A DNA stretch of 64,000 nt from Haemophilus parainfluenzae (GCF_900638025.1 NZ_LR134481.1:1178001-1242000), one strand, 5' to 3'; positions 19,878 through 29,478 are shown, counted from the first letter of the stretch. Notes: generated by a model from the letters alone, not told the origin. Numbers and translations: made by a program.

Positions 19878-20444
19878 TTATAGCCCATTCAAGGCATTAA
19901 TAACTCGAATTTCGTCAAACTGTTCAAGTTGTTCTTGTCTAATTTCAATTTCTTGAAGTTGACCGGATTGCAATAGATATGTTCGTTGTGTGCCTTGTAA
20001 TAAAGGGGTATTGGGGGTGAACCATTGACCGCCTTTTCTAAAGGCGAGATTGCCAATAGAGCAGTCTGTCACAAAGCCCTCTTTAATAATAATAATTTCA
20101 TCAGCCTTTCCCTTTTGTGCAAATAATGCATTGATAAGTTCACGATCAACATATTTGAGCGAATAGTCAATTTCATTACAGACTATGGGCTTGAATACAC
20201 GATGTGTTTTCGGTATATATTCAAGGTATGAAATTTTAGTTTGATGAGCGTTGTAGTCAATTCGACAGCGAACAAGCTTATTATCTAGCTCCTTAGGGGC
20301 TTGAATTAGATCTAAAAGATTAAAAAAAGTGACCGCACTTTTTCCATAATAAGTGATAAGGCTACGCTCATAGCGAGCTTGATGCAGAGCAATATTTTGA
20401 ATTTTACCATTTTCAATGGCGATGGTTTCAAATAAAGGGAACAT
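19878..20444 (-). CDS. pabC: Class IV aminotransferase-fold protein, probable aminodeoxychorismate lyase
   Basis: The 188-residue protein is shorter than typical PabC (about 270) and starts directly with MFPLFETIAIENGKI. It retains the class IV PLP-fold pattern: an HxxRxxRS-like block (HQARYERSL), the C-terminal EGFVTDCSIGNLAF region, and TPLLQGTQR. Its start overlaps the stop of the PabB gene upstream, so they are co-translated. PabC releases pyruvate from 4-amino-4-deoxychorismate to give p-aminobenzoate for folate. The expected catalytic lysine would be the one in EYIPKTHR, but I could not confirm this. Confidence 0.75.
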   Translation of the reverse strand: MFPLFETIAIENGKIQNIALHQARYERSLITYYGKSAVTFFNLLDLIQAPKELDNKLVRCRIDYNAHQTKISYLEYIPKTHRVFKPIVCNEIDYSLKYVDRELINALFAQKGKADEIIIIKEGFVTDCSIGNLAFRKGGQWFTPNTPLLQGTQRTYLLQSGQLQEIEIRQEQLEQFDEIRVINALNGL

Positions 20445-21418
20445 TACTTTTCCTTTTGAATTGGAAGGTAAACTTTGGCAATCAACTCTTGATATTCATC
20501 TTCAAGTTGGCTTTGAATGGTAATGCCGCCACCACTACGAAAATAAAATTTATCATTTTTTTGTTCAATAAAGCGAATTGCGACGGCACTATTTAGGTTT
20601 TCGCCATCAAAAATACCGAAAATTCCCGTGTAATAGCCTCGAGCTTGTTTTTCAGCTTGTTGAATAATGGAAACCGTTTTTTCTTTAGGCGCACCGCTAA
20701 TCGAACCAGCAGGTAAAAGTGCAGCTAATATTGAGCCAATTGTATTTTGCCAATTATTTTCCAGTTCACCACAAATTTCTGAACTGGTTTGCAGTATTTC
20801 GCCTCGTTCTGTGTAAATACTATCGATGTAGCGAAAACGAGATACTCTGATGTTTTTTGCGACCATTGAAAGATCATTACGCATTAAATCTACAATGGTG
20901 TAATGTTCTCGTTGCTCTTTTTCATCATTTAACAAATTCGCTTTGGCATTAGGCTGGCTCGCATCAATCGTTCCTTTCATGGGATACGTATAAATTTTGT
21001 TTTGTCGAATTTGTACAAAGGATTCAGGAGAAAAGCAGACAAATTGATCCTTAAAAAGTAATTTATAAGGCGCTTCAACCGAATGAAAAATTTGGCTTAG
21101 GTTGCCATTTAATTCGATTTCACTAGGATAAGTGAGATTGAGTAAATAGGAATTTCCTTTTTGTAATTCGTGTTGAACAAGATTAAACCCTTGTTTATAG
21201 TGATTTAACGAAATAGGCTTTTTCGTAATGAGAGATAAACCAATGTGCGGTTGATTTTCAACGATATTTTGGGCCTTTTGAATATTCCAATATATCCCTT
21301 GTTGAGTGGCAACGTTGAGAGGATAAATTAAAGGTTTCTTCTGTTCAAAATCAATTAAGAAGAAAAAAGGTTGGCGTAATGCGCCATAAGCATTAGCTTG
21401 ATGAATAAAAGTTTGCAT
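20444..21418 (-). CDS. pabB: Aminodeoxychorismate synthase component I (PabB type)
   Basis: PabB aminates chorismate using ammonia from a PabA glutaminase subunit. The 324-residue protein is the compact form lacking most of the N-terminal domain of E. coli PabB. It has the chorismate-binding motifs YPMKGTID (the lysine of PIKGT), DLMRND, GSISGAPKEKT and GYYTGIFG. The lysine in PMKGT marks the PabB rather than the TrpE branch. It is translationally joined to the pabC-like gene and divergent from a PabA/TrpG-like gene, so all three functions for p-aminobenzoate are clustered here. Confidence 0.88.
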   Translation of the reverse strand: MQTFIHQANAYGALRQPFFFLIDFEQKKPLIYPLNVATQQGIYWNIQKAQNIVENQPHIGLSLITKKPISLNHYKQGFNLVQHELQKGNSYLLNLTYPSEIELNGNLSQIFHSVEAPYKLLFKDQFVCFSPESFVQIRQNKIYTYPMKGTIDASQPNAKANLLNDEKEQREHYTIVDLMRNDLSMVAKNIRVSRFRYIDSIYTERGEILQTSSEICGELENNWQNTIGSILAALLPAGSISGAPKEKTVSIIQQAEKQARGYYTGIFGIFDGENLNSAVAIRFIEQKNDKFYFRSGGGITIQSQLEDEYQELIAKVYLPIQKEK

Positions 21419-21509
21419 GAGTTGTAGATAAAAAAATAAAAAGGATTTTAACGCAGAATCGCTATAATGTTGAAATGAATTTAGTCACCGAATTATGGTA
21501 CTAGCCCGT

Positions 21510-22085
21510 ATGAAAAAAATTTTAGTTATCAATAATCATGATTCTTTTACTTATAATTTAGTGGATCTCATTCGCCAATTACAGGTGAGTTTTGATGTGG
21601 TCAGTGTTGAAGATTTATCATTAGATTGTGTGGAAAATTATACACATATTTTAATTTCTCCAGGACCAGATGTTCCAAGCGCGTATCCACAATTATTTGT
21701 GATGTTAGAACGATTTTATCAAACAAAGTCCATTTTAGGTGTTTGCTTAGGACATCAAACCCTTTGTGAATTCTTTGGCGGAGAGCTTTATAACTTGCCA
21801 AGTGTGCGTCATGGGCAAAAACGACTCTTAAAAGTGCGGTCAAATTCAGGCTTATTTTTAGGGCTTCCTGCTCAATTTGAAATAGGTCTTTATCATTCTT
21901 GGGCAGTACAAAGTGAGAGTATGCCTGAGGCATTAGAAATTACAGCCGTTTGTGATGATGAAATCTTAATGGCAACACAGCATAAGAATTTACCTATTTT
22001 TTCAGTGCAATTTCATCCAGAGTCTTATATGTCAGAATTCGGTGAACAAATCTTACAAAATTGGTTAAATTTTAAAAATACTTGA
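21510..22085 (+). CDS. pabA: Glutamine amidotransferase subunit, PabA/TrpG type
   Basis: The 191-residue class I glutaminase has the catalytic triad motifs GVCLGHQTL (nucleophile Cys) and QFHPES (His, Glu), and the N-terminal NNHDSFTYNLVDL signature. It supplies ammonia to a chorismate-aminating partner; its position opposite pabB suggests PabA, although TrpG use is possible since the families overlap. Two starts are possible, 21495 and 21510; the latter gives the conserved N-terminus. A TATAAT about 30-45 bases upstream is the likely -10. Confidence 0.85.
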   Translation: MKKILVINNHDSFTYNLVDLIRQLQVSFDVVSVEDLSLDCVENYTHILISPGPDVPSAYPQLFVMLERFYQTKSILGVCLGHQTLCEFFGGELYNLPSVRHGQKRLLKVRSNSGLFLGLPAQFEIGLYHSWAVQSESMPEALEITAVCDDEILMATQHKNLPIFSVQFHPESYMSEFGEQILQNWLNFKNT

Positions 22086-22122
22086 TGGAAATACTTGAAG
22101 ATTATCCTAAAATACGTATTAT

Positions 22123-22146
22123 AGACGTCTATACGTCAATACATCC
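22123..22146 (+). promoter_or_regulatory. Tandem MetJ (MET) boxes upstream of metK
   Basis: Three adjoining 8-base units, AGACGTCT (perfect), ATACGTCA and ATACATCC, match the MET-box repeat bound cooperatively by the MetJ-SAM repressor. They end 17 bases before the metK start, so a repressor here would block a promoter or the leader. Confidence 0.8.
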
Positions 22147-22163
22147 AAAAAAGAAGAGAACTT

Positions 22164-23318
22164 ATGTCTAGCTATTTATTTACTTCTGAATCTGTTTCAG
22201 AAGGACATCCAGATAAAATTGCCGATCAAATTTCTGATGCAGTACTTGATGAAATTTTAAAACAAGATCCTAAAGCACGTGTGGCTTGTGAGACCTATGT
22301 CAAAACAGGGATGGCGTTAGTCGGTGGTGAAATTACCACATCAGCATGGGTTGATATTGAAAACCTTACTCGACAAGTGATTTGTGATATTGGTTACAAA
22401 CATTCTGAAATGGGTTTTGATGGTAATTCTTGTGCCGTATTAAATGCGATCGGTAAGCAATCATCAGATATTAATCAAGGTGTGGATCGTGAGAATCCAT
22501 TGGATCAAGGTGCGGGTGATCAAGGGATTATGTTTGGTTATGCGACAAATGAAACCGAAGTTTTAATGCCAGCGGCGATTACTTATGCACACCGTTTAAT
22601 GGAAAAACAAGCCGAAGTGCGTAAAAGCGGAAAACTCGCGTGGTTACGCCCAGATGCGAAAAGCCAAGTGACCTTAAAATACGAAGATAACAAAATCGTG
22701 GGTGTAGATGCAGTCGTCCTTTCAACACAACATAGTGAAGAAGTCTCACAAAAAGAAATTTATGAAGGCGTGATGGAAGAAATTATCAAGCCAATTCTGC
22801 CAAGTGAATGGTTATCTCAACAAACAAAATATTTCATTAACCCAACCGGTCGTTTTGTGATTGGTGGTCCAATGGGCGACTGTGGTTTAACAGGTCGTAA
22901 AATCATTGTTGATACCTACGGCGGTGCAGCTCGTCATGGTGGTGGCGCATTCTCTGGTAAAGATCCATCAAAAGTAGACCGTTCAGCGGCTTATGCTGCG
23001 CGTTATGTGGCAAAAAACATTGTTGCAGCAGGTCTTGCAGATCGTTGTGAAATTCAACTTTCTTATGCAATTGGCGTGGCTGAGCCAACTTCTATCATGG
23101 TAGAAACTTTCGGTACAGGAAAAGTATCAAACGAAGTATTGGTTAAGTTAGTGCGTGAATTCTTTGATTTACGTCCTTATGGTTTAATTAAAATGTTAAA
23201 TTTAATTCAACCAATCTATCGCCAAACTGCCGCGTATGGACACTTCGGCCGTGAACAATTCCCATGGGAAAAAGTAGATCGCGCTGAAGAATTGCGAGCA
23301 GCAGCGGGTCTAAAATAA
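22164..23318 (+). CDS. metK: S-adenosylmethionine synthetase
   Basis: MetK makes S-adenosylmethionine from methionine and ATP. The 384-residue protein has [11 protein letters not shown] at the N-terminus, the hexapeptide GAGDQG, and the glycine-rich P-loop-like [16 protein letters not shown]. These are the three PROSITE-type family signatures. AAGAAGAG precedes the start. Three MET boxes upstream show control by MetJ, which uses the product of this enzyme as co-repressor. A strong hairpin follows the gene. Confidence 0.98.
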   Translation: MSSYLFTSESVSEGHPDKIADQISDAVLDEILKQDPKARVACETYVKTGMALVGGEITTSAWVDIENLTRQVICDIGYKHSEMGFDGNSCAVLNAIGKQSSDINQGVDRENPLDQGAGDQGIMFGYATNETEVLMPAAITYAHRLMEKQAEVRKSGKLAWLRPDAKSQVTLKYEDNKIVGVDAVVLSTQHSEEVSQKEIYEGVMEEIIKPILPSEWLSQQTKYFINPTGRFVIGGPMGDCGLTGRKIIVDTYGGAARHGGGAFSGKDPSKVDRSAAYAARYVAKNIVAAGLADRCEIQLSYAIGVAEPTSIMVETFGTGKVSNEVLVKLVREFFDLRPYGLIKMLNLIQPIYRQTAAYGHFGREQFPWEKVDRAEELRAAAGLK

Positions 23319-23337
23319 GTGAATTAAATGTATATAA

Positions 23338-23364
23338 TAAAAACCGCTAATTTAGCGGTTTTTG
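23338..23364 (+). terminator. Terminator of metK
   Basis: AAACCGCTA and TAGCGGTTT form a nine-base stem with a short loop, followed by a T-rich run. Confidence 0.85.
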
Positions 23365-23374
23365 TTTACTTAAC

Positions 23375-23890
23375 ATGATGATGTCATCTCAAACTCAGTT
23401 TCGGTATTTAAAAATGCAGGTACAGCGCAAACTTGCAGAAACATTACAATTGGCTGAAAATCACTTTCAACGGAAATTTCCTATTCCGACAATCAGTTAT
23501 GACTTGCGAGGTGTAAAAGCTGGCGTTGCATACTTGCAGAAAAATCAGATTAAGTTTAACCGTACTTTGCTACTCGAGAACTCAGATGAATTTATTCGTC
23601 AGGTAGTTCCCCATGAATTAGCTCATCTTATTGTGTATCAAGTATTTGGTCGGGTGAAACCGCATGGACGGGAATGGCAAGCAGTGATGACACAGTTATT
23701 TAATCTCTCTGCCGATACTTGTCATCAATTTGATGTGAAAAGTGTACAAGGTAAAATGTTTGCTTATCAGTGTGAATGTCAGACGCATTATTTAACGATT
23801 CGTCGGCATAATCGTATTCAGCGCAATAAAATTATCTATTTATGTCGAAAATGCCAAGGAAAATTATTTTTTCATGGTGAAAATAAGTAA
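23375..23890 (+). CDS. sprT: SprT-family zinc metalloprotease-like protein
   Basis: The 171-residue protein has the gluzincin motif HELAH near residue 80 and, in the C-terminal part, a zinc-ribbon-like set of cysteines (CECQ and CRKC). This is the layout of bacterial SprT and of the protease core of eukaryotic SPRTN, which acts on DNA-protein crosslinks; the bacterial role is poorly known. Three ATG codons in a row open the frame and no strong ribosome-binding site decides between them. It lies between metK and an outer-membrane barrel gene. Confidence 0.85.
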   Translation: MMMSSQTQFRYLKMQVQRKLAETLQLAENHFQRKFPIPTISYDLRGVKAGVAYLQKNQIKFNRTLLLENSDEFIRQVVPHELAHLIVYQVFGRVKPHGREWQAVMTQLFNLSADTCHQFDVKSVQGKMFAYQCECQTHYLTIRRHNRIQRNKIIYLCRKCQGKLFFHGENK

Positions 23891-23940
23891 GTGATATGAT
23901 ATATTTTGAGTATTTTCAATAAAATAGCAGGAGTTATCCA

Positions 23941-24459
23941 ATGAAAAAGTCATTATTAGCTATTGTTGTCGGGGCATTCGCAGTGGCTTCAACAGCAAAT
24001 GCAGGTTTATATGCGGAAGGCGATCTAGGTCTTTCAAAAACTAAATTGAGCCATGGTGGTTCAAGCAAAACGAAAGTTGAGCCTCGTGTAGCAGTAGGTT
24101 ATAAATTAGGTAATGTGAGCGTAGCAGGTGATTATACTCATCATGGCAGCTTTCAAGGCACTAAAGTTCAAGGCGTCGGAGCAACAGTATTTTATGGTTT
24201 TGATACTAACTCTCAAATTGAGCCTTATGTTGGCGCTCGTTTAGCTGCAAACCGTTTTAAATTTGAAGAAAGGGCAGATCAACGCTATAAAAGCTCTTCT
24301 GAAACTAAAGTAGGCTATGGTGTCGTAGCAGGGGCTAAATATAAATTAGCCGAAAAGGTGTATGCAAACGGTGGTTTAGAATATAACCGTTTAGGTAGCT
24401 TTGACGACACTAAAGTGAATAATTACGGTGCAAAAGTAGGTGTAGGTTACGAATTCTAA
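23941..24459 (+). CDS. Opa-like outer-membrane beta-barrel protein
   Basis: The 172-residue protein has a classic signal peptide with cleavage expected after ANA (residue 21). The mature part is made of alternating strands ending in VGVGYEF, with a terminal phenylalanine suited to BamA recognition. It resembles the Opacity/OmpA-like eight-stranded barrels of Haemophilus and Neisseria. An AGGAG ribosome-binding site lies seven or so bases upstream. I see no phase-variable simple repeat in the coding sequence or leader. A host-contact role is possible by analogy only. Confidence 0.8.
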   Translation: MKKSLLAIVVGAFAVASTANAGLYAEGDLGLSKTKLSHGGSSKTKVEPRVAVGYKLGNVSVAGDYTHHGSFQGTKVQGVGATVFYGFDTNSQIEPYVGARLAANRFKFEERADQRYKSSSETKVGYGVVAGAKYKLAEKVYANGGLEYNRLGSFDDTKVNNYGAKVGVGYEF

Positions 24460-24503
24460 TTTTTAGAGTACCCAAAACCTCCTTAAGAAAACACTTTTGG
24501 TTT

Positions 24504-24534
24504 AACGGTGATTGCTTATAGTGATCACCGTTAT
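24504..24534 (+). terminator. Hairpin after the Opa-like gene
   Basis: AACGGTGAT pairs with ATCACCGTT across a loop of about ten bases. The run behind it (ATTCATTTC) is only moderately T-rich, so termination may be weak. Confidence 0.5.
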
Positions 24535-24601
24535 TCATTTCTAGATATTTTAGGAAAATGTTTGAATAAAATACGGTGAAAATTCACCGCACTTTGGTTT
24601 T

Positions 24602-24633
24602 CCCCTTGAAATCTTTCTTTTTATTCTTATATC
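24602..24633 (+). promoter_or_regulatory. Sigma-32-like heat-shock promoter of htpG
   Basis: CCCCTTGAA at 24602-24610 fits the sigma-32 -35 element very well. After 15 bases comes CTTATATC, a weaker match to CCCCATNT. A heat-shock promoter is expected for htpG. Confidence 0.6.
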
Positions 24634-24671
24634 TGTGACGTTCAATTTTTATTTTTATGAAGGAAAAAATT

Positions 24672-26552
24672 ATGTTACAAAATCAAGAAGCTCGCGGCTT
24701 TCAATCTGAAGTCAAACAACTCCTGCAATTAATGATTCATTCTTTGTATTCTAACAAAGAGATTTTTTTACGTGAATTAATTTCTAATGCCTCTGATGCG
24801 GCAGATAAATTACGTTTTAAAGCGCTTTCGAACTCCGCTTTATATGAAGGCGATGGCGACTTACGTGTGCGTGTTAGCTTTGATGCGGATAAAGGAACCA
24901 TCACGATTAGTGATAACGGCATAGGTATGACTCGCGAGCAAGTCATCGATCATTTGGGTACGATTGCAAAATCAGGAACAAAAGAATTTTTAACCGCACT
25001 TGGCCAAGACCAAGCAAAAAATAGCCAACTTATTGGGCAATTTGGTGTAGGTTTTTATTCAGCTTTTATTGTGGCAGATAAAGTGACTGTAAAAACTAGA
25101 GCGGCTGGCGAAGAGGCGGATAAAGCAGTACTTTGGGAATCTGCTGGCGAAGGCGAATATTCTGTGGCGGATATTGAGAAAAAATCTCGTGGCACAGATG
25201 TGATTTTGCACTTACGTGAAGATGAAAAAGAATTTTTAAACGAATGGCGTTTGCGTGAAATTATCGGTAAATATTCTGACCATATTGGCTTACCAGTGGA
25301 AATGCTGACGAAAGAATACGATGATGAAGGCAAAGAGTGCGGTGAAAAATGGGAGAAAATTAATAAATCCGATGCACTTTGGACGCGTTCTAAAAATGAT
25401 GTGTCCGATGAGGAATACAAAGAGTTTTACAAACACTTAAGCCATGATTTTGCTGATCCTGTGACTTGGGCGCATAACAAAGTGGAAGGAAATCAAGCAT
25501 ATACTAGTTTGCTTTATGTGCCAGCTAAAGCACCTTGGGATTTATTTAATCGCGAACATAAACACGGCTTAAAACTTTATGTTCAACGTGTATTTATTAT
25601 GGATGATGCTGAGCAATTTATGCCGAATTATCTCCGTTTTATGCGTGGTTTAATTGATAGCAATGACTTGCCATTAAATGTATCTCGTGAAATTTTACAA
25701 GATAACAAAATTACGGCTGCATTACGCAAAGCATTAACTAAGCGTTCATTACAAATGCTAGAAAAATTAGCAAAAGATGATGCAGAAAAATATCTTCAAT
25801 TCTGGAAAGAGTTTGGTTTAGTCTTGAAAGAAGGCCCAGCAGAAGATTTTTCTAATAAAGAAACTGTTGCGAAGTTATTACGTTTTGCTTCAACGCATAA
25901 TGATAGCAACGAACAAACTGTCTCTTTAGAAGATTACATATCGCGTATGAAAGAGGGGCAAAAAGCTATCTATTACATTACAGCTGATAGTTATGTTGCA
26001 GCGAAAAATAGCCCGCACTTGGAATTATTCAATAAAAAAAGCATTGAGGTTTTATTGCTTTCCGATCGCATTGATGAATGGATGTTAAGCTATTTAACTG
26101 AATTTGACGGTAAACCATTACAAAGTATCACCAAAGCAGATTTGGATTTAGGCGATTTAGCGGATAAAGAATCTGAAACACAAAAACAACAAGATAAAGC
26201 CTTTGGTAGTTTTATTGAGCGTGTGAAAAACTTGCTTGGTGAACGCGTGAAAACGGTGCGTTTAACTCACAATTTAACGGATACACCAGCGGTGGTTTCT
26301 ACGGATAATGATCAAATGACGACCCAGATGGCGAAATTGTTTGCAGCCGCAGGACAACCTGTACCAGAAGTAAAATACACCTTTGAACTTAATCCAGAAC
26401 ACCATTTAGTGAAAAAAGTGGCTGGTATTGCAGATGAAACTGAATTTGCTGATTGGGTGGAATTATTACTTGAACAAGCTATGTTAGCAGAGCGCGGATC
26501 TTTGGAAAATCCAGCTGTGTTTATTAAACGCATTAATAAATTATTAGGCTAA
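24672..26552 (+). CDS. htpG: Hsp90-family chaperone HtpG
   Basis: HtpG is the bacterial Hsp90, a dimeric ATP-driven chaperone in the cytoplasm. The 626-residue protein has the GHKL ATPase motifs in the first 210 residues: ELISNASDA with the catalytic Glu, [14 protein letters not shown] and [11 protein letters not shown]. The middle domain contains [16 protein letters not shown], and a C-terminal dimerisation domain follows. AAGGA precedes the ATG at 24672; an upstream in-frame ATG at 24657 would put that site inside the gene. A sigma-32-like promoter lies about 40 bases upstream. Confidence 0.97.
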   Translation: MLQNQEARGFQSEVKQLLQLMIHSLYSNKEIFLRELISNASDAADKLRFKALSNSALYEGDGDLRVRVSFDADKGTITISDNGIGMTREQVIDHLGTIAKSGTKEFLTALGQDQAKNSQLIGQFGVGFYSAFIVADKVTVKTRAAGEEADKAVLWESAGEGEYSVADIEKKSRGTDVILHLREDEKEFLNEWRLREIIGKYSDHIGLPVEMLTKEYDDEGKECGEKWEKINKSDALWTRSKNDVSDEEYKEFYKHLSHDFADPVTWAHNKVEGNQAYTSLLYVPAKAPWDLFNREHKHGLKLYVQRVFIMDDAEQFMPNYLRFMRGLIDSNDLPLNVSREILQDNKITAALRKALTKRSLQMLEKLAKDDAEKYLQFWKEFGLVLKEGPAEDFSNKETVAKLLRFASTHNDSNEQTVSLEDYISRMKEGQKAIYYITADSYVAAKNSPHLELFNKKSIEVLLLSDRIDEWMLSYLTEFDGKPLQSITKADLDLGDLADKESETQKQQDKAFGSFIERVKNLLGERVKTVRLTHNLTDTPAVVSTDNDQMTTQMAKLFAAAGQPVPEVKYTFELNPEHHLVKKVAGIADETEFADWVELLLEQAMLAERGSLENPAVFIKRINKLLG

Positions 26553-26559
26553 CTAAAAA

Positions 26560-26590
26560 TAAATAAGCCCGATTAAATCGGGCTTATTTA
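26560..26590. terminator. Bidirectional terminator between htpG and the toxin-like gene
   Basis: AATAAGCCCGAT and ATCGGGCTTATT form a 12-base perfect stem with A and T runs on either side. It overlaps the last codons of the leftward gene, so it can serve both. Confidence 0.85.
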
Positions 26591-26940
26591 TTGGGATAGT
26601 ATTGAGGATAATCCTCAATCCATTTTTTTATTGTTTTTTGTTGCTTGAGTGTATTCGCAAAATTAAATGTTTTTCGTTTATTATTAAATTTAGCACCTAA
26701 AATAATGACTTTTCTTTCGTCTTCGGCCACTTCATATAAAAAATAGATATTATTTATTGTAATGTATTTATAGCCAGTTTTTCCCCAGAACGGTCTAAGT
26801 TGCGGGATATTCATTAAAATCATTTTTAGTTTATCAAGATCATCTTGAGTTAGATAAGTCACGATAAATTGTTTTAGAAGATCTTTTTCAAGGCAATCCT
26901 CTGATGTTTCAGCAATATAAACATCGTATGTTGGCAGCAT
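26584..26940 (-). CDS. Putative toxin-like protein (RelE/ParE-like tail) of a two-gene module
   Basis: I do not recognise this 118-residue protein. It is rich in lysine, isoleucine and tyrosine. Its second half contains YFLYEVAEDERKVIILGAKF followed by a basic stretch, reminiscent of the central strands of RelE/ParE-type ribonuclease or gyrase toxins. It is preceded by a 55-residue acidic/basic helical ORF ending 8 bases upstream, the arrangement of an antitoxin-toxin pair. AGGGT precedes the ATG at 26940; a TTG at 26946 is an alternative. The long N-terminal half is not typical of RelE, so the toxin call is an inference. Confidence 0.5.
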   Translation of the reverse strand: MLPTYDVYIAETSEDCLEKDLLKQFIVTYLTQDDLDKLKMILMNIPQLRPFWGKTGYKYITINNIYFLYEVAEDERKVIILGAKFNNKRKTFNFANTLKQQKTIKKWIEDYPQYYPNK

Positions 26941-26948
26941 AATCAACC

Positions 26949-27116
26949 CTATTTTTTAAAATTGAATGGCTCAATTTTATGATTTAAAATAGCTTTCCAA
27001 GCTTCCGAACTTGCTTTTGCAGCTAATTGTCGTTCTTCCAAACTAAAAGCGTATTCTTCCTTGTCTTTTTTTTGCGTTTTGAGTAAATCAGAAATTTGTT
27101 CAAAAGTGAGTTCCAT
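26949..27116 (-). CDS. Small ORF, putative antitoxin of the same module
   Basis: The 55-residue frame starts at an ATG with a very good AAGGAG ribosome-binding site (27123-27128). It is predicted to be mostly helical and charged, with LTFEQISDLLKTQ at the start and SLEERQLAAKASSEAWKAIL in the middle. It ends 8 bases before the ATG of the downstream gene. Upstream lies a perfect inverted repeat over the likely -10 box, suggesting autoregulation. It has no clear ribbon-helix-helix or HTH motif, so the family is unknown. Confidence 0.55.
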   Translation of the reverse strand: MELTFEQISDLLKTQKKDKEEYAFSLEERQLAAKASSEAWKAILNHKIEPFNFKK

Positions 27117-27135
27117 TTGAGACTCCTTACTGTGT

Positions 27136-27152
27136 ATATTGACAATATTATG
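27136..27152 (-). promoter_or_regulatory. Inverted repeat and -10 box upstream of the toxin-antitoxin-like pair
   Basis: ATATTG-A-CAATAT is a perfect 13-base palindrome at 27136-27148. On the minus strand a CATAAT (27147-27152) overlaps its edge. This is the position where a TA complex would bind its own promoter. Confidence 0.45.
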
Positions 27153-27250
27153 CCTGACTAAGTGACTTTTTTCATCTGTTTTTTCATCGAATTGTTGCTC
27201 GTTTTTCAGGTATAATGCTGTAATTAAATGGCGAGAAAAGAGAGAAAAAT

Positions 27251-27595
27251 ATGATTACAGTTTACGGCATTAAAAATTGCGATACAGTGAAGAAAGCGTT
27301 GAAATGGCTGGTGGATCACAATATTGAACACAAACTTCACGACTACCGTGTTGATGGGTTAGATTTGAATTTTTTAACTCAAGCGGAAGCTCAATTTGGC
27401 TGGGAGGTATTGGTCAATAAACGCAGTACAACTTGGCGTAATTTGGATGAACAAGTTAAAAATTCTCTTGATAAAACCACCGCACTTTCCGTGTTGGAGG
27501 AAAATCCAACTTTAATTAAACGCCCAATTATTTTACAAGATGGAAAGACATTAATTGGTTTTAATGAGAAGGAATATCAGGCTGCTTTTGCCTAG
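27251..27595 (+). CDS. yffB: ArsC/Spx-family thioredoxin-fold protein (YffB type)
   Basis: The 114-residue protein is a small glutaredoxin-like fold of the ArsC/Spx group. A single redox cysteine lies in GIKNCDTVKKA near residue 10, and RPI near residue 97 is the usual arginine motif of the family (KRPIILQDGK). YffB proteins bind glutathione; arsenate reduction is not established for them, and a CxxC as in Spx is absent. A TATAAT lies about 35 bases upstream. It is followed closely by dapE with a 27-base gap, so they are likely co-transcribed. Confidence 0.85.
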   Translation: MITVYGIKNCDTVKKALKWLVDHNIEHKLHDYRVDGLDLNFLTQAEAQFGWEVLVNKRSTTWRNLDEQVKNSLDKTTALSVLEENPTLIKRPIILQDGKTLIGFNEKEYQAAFA

Positions 27596-27622
27596 AGTGC
27601 GGTTATTTTCTTAGGAGTTTTT

Positions 27623-28756
27623 ATGAGAGAAAAAGTGATTTCGTTGGCGCAAGATTTAATTCGTCGCCCGTCTATTAGCCCGAATGACGAAGGCTGTCAG
27701 CAAATTATTGCCGAACGTTTAGAAAAATTAGGTTTTCAAATTGAATGGATGCCTTTTAATGATACGTTGAATTTGTGGGCAAAACATGGAGCGGGTGAGC
27801 CAGTTATTGCTTTTGCAGGTCATACGGATGTAGTGCCTACTGGCGATGAAAATCAGTGGTCATTTCCGCCGTTTTCTGCTGAGATTATTGATGGCATGCT
27901 TTATGGGCGTGGTGCGGCGGATATGAAAGGATCCCTTGCAGCAATGATTGTGGCGACGGAAGAATATGTAAAAGCAAATCCTAATCATAAGGGCACAATT
28001 GCATTATTGATCACCTCTGATGAAGAGGCCACCGCGAAAGATGGTACAGTACGTGTTGTCGAAACCTTAATGGCACGCGGTGATAAAATCACTTATTGCA
28101 TGGTAGGCGAGCCGTCTAGCTCGAAAACATTGGGTGATGTGGTTAAAAATGGCCGTCGTGGGTCGATTACAGGTAATCTCTACATTCAAGGTATTCAAGG
28201 TCATGTAGCTTATCCTAATTTAGCGGTAAACCCAATTCATAAAGCCGCCCCTTTCTTGCAGGAATTAACCACTTATCAATGGGATAATGGTAACGAATTT
28301 TTCCCACCGACCAGTTTACAAATTGCAAATATTCATGGGGGAACAGGGAGTAATAATATCATCCCTGATGAGCTTTATGTGCAATTCAATTTACGTTATT
28401 GTACGGAGGTCACTGACGAAAGCATTAAGCAGAAAGTGGTAGAAATGCTCGAAAAATATGATTTAAAATATCGTATTGATTGGAATTTATCGGGTAAACC
28501 ATTTTTAACGAAACCGGGTAAATTATTAGATGCGTTAACGATAGCTATTGAGCAAACAACTGGTATTACACCACAAGCAGAAACTGGCGGTGGTACCTCT
28601 GACGGACGTTTTATTGCATTAATGGGCGCTGAAGTTGTGGAATTTGGGCCGCTTAATGCAACGATTCATAAAGTGAATGAATGTGTAAACGTTGATGATC
28701 TGACCAAGTGCGGTCAGATTTATCATCAAATGTTAATGAATTTATTGGATAAATAA
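27623..28756 (+). CDS. dapE: Succinyl-diaminopimelate desuccinylase
   Basis: DapE removes succinate from N-succinyl-L,L-diaminopimelate, a step towards lysine and meso-diaminopimelate for the cell wall. The 377-residue M20-family zinc hydrolase has [12 protein letters not shown] with the first metal His and catalytic Asp, GRGAADMKG with the bridging Asp, [12 protein letters not shown] with the catalytic Glu, and [10 protein letters not shown] in the substrate loop. AGGAG precedes the start. The stop is followed one base later by the next ATG, so it is coupled to the M15 peptidase gene. Confidence 0.97.
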   Translation: MREKVISLAQDLIRRPSISPNDEGCQQIIAERLEKLGFQIEWMPFNDTLNLWAKHGAGEPVIAFAGHTDVVPTGDENQWSFPPFSAEIIDGMLYGRGAADMKGSLAAMIVATEEYVKANPNHKGTIALLITSDEEATAKDGTVRVVETLMARGDKITYCMVGEPSSSKTLGDVVKNGRRGSITGNLYIQGIQGHVAYPNLAVNPIHKAAPFLQELTTYQWDNGNEFFPPTSLQIANIHGGTGSNNIIPDELYVQFNLRYCTEVTDESIKQKVVEMLEKYDLKYRIDWNLSGKPFLTKPGKLLDALTIAIEQTTGITPQAETGGGTSDGRFIALMGAEVVEFGPLNATIHKVNECVNVDDLTKCGQIYHQMLMNLLDK

Positions 28757-28757
28757 G

Positions 28758-29438
28758 ATGAAATTAACGCCAGAAATGTTAACCGGCAAATCTCGTAAAC
28801 ATTTGATCAATTTGCCTACACCTCATTCTCCGAATCATTTTTTGCAAGCAGAGGCAATGAAAGCGTTTCAAGGATTGCAGCAAAGTGCGGTCAAAAATGG
28901 CTTTAATTTGCGGCCTGTGAGTAGCTTTCGTGATTTTGAACGTCAACAACTCATTTGGAATGGTAAATTTAACGGTGAACGCAAGGTTCATGATGATGCA
29001 GGAAATCCATTAGATTTAGCGTTATTAGATGATTGGCAAAAAGCACAAGCGATTTTACGCTGGTCAGCGCTTCCAGGTGGCAGTCGTCATCATTGGGGAA
29101 CAGAAATCGATATTTTTGATCCTGATCTTTTGCCTCAAGGTCAATCTTTACAACTTGAACCTTGGGAATATGAAAAGGGGGGCTATTTCTTTGAACTTAG
29201 TGAATTTCTCACTGAAAATCTACCGCACTTTGGTTTTGCTTTGCCATTTATCAGCCAACCAGAAGGTAAAAAAATAGGCCGAGAGCCTTGGCATATTAGC
29301 TATTTACCGTTGGCAGAGCTGGCATCACGATTATTTACGCCAGATGTGCTATTGCAAGTTTGGCAGAATGAAAAGGTAGAAGGAAAAGAAACGTTAATTA
29401 CTCACTTGCCTGAGATTTTTGAGCAATATGTGATTTAA
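28758..29438 (+). CDS. M15-family D-alanyl-D-alanine carboxypeptidase-like protein
   Basis: The 226-residue protein carries the zinc-ligand pattern of VanY/VanX-like M15 peptidases: SRHHWGTEIDIFD (first His and Asp) around residue 112 and EPWHISY (catalytic Glu and last His) around 178. These enzymes trim D-Ala from peptidoglycan peptides. No signal peptide or membrane anchor is evident, which is unusual for a wall enzyme and leaves the site of action open. Its start lies one base after dapE stops, placing it in a small operon with diaminopimelate synthesis. Confidence 0.8.
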   Translation: MKLTPEMLTGKSRKHLINLPTPHSPNHFLQAEAMKAFQGLQQSAVKNGFNLRPVSSFRDFERQQLIWNGKFNGERKVHDDAGNPLDLALLDDWQKAQAILRWSALPGGSRHHWGTEIDIFDPDLLPQGQSLQLEPWEYEKGGYFFELSEFLTENLPHFGFALPFISQPEGKKIGREPWHISYLPLAELASRLFTPDVLLQVWQNEKVEGKETLITHLPEIFEQYVI

Positions 29439-29440
29439 CA

Positions 29441-29469
29441 AAAAACGCAGCAAGTCGCTGTGTTTTTTT
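29441..29469 (+). terminator. Terminator of the yffB-dapE-M15 operon
   Basis: AAAACGCAGC pairs with GCTGTGTTTT across a five-base loop with a run of T residues behind. Confidence 0.8.
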
Positions 29470-29478
29470 ATGGTTTGA

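Noticed and set aside
22086-22163. A SAM riboswitch before metK
   Set aside because: The leader is too short and unstructured; tandem MET boxes explain the regulation.
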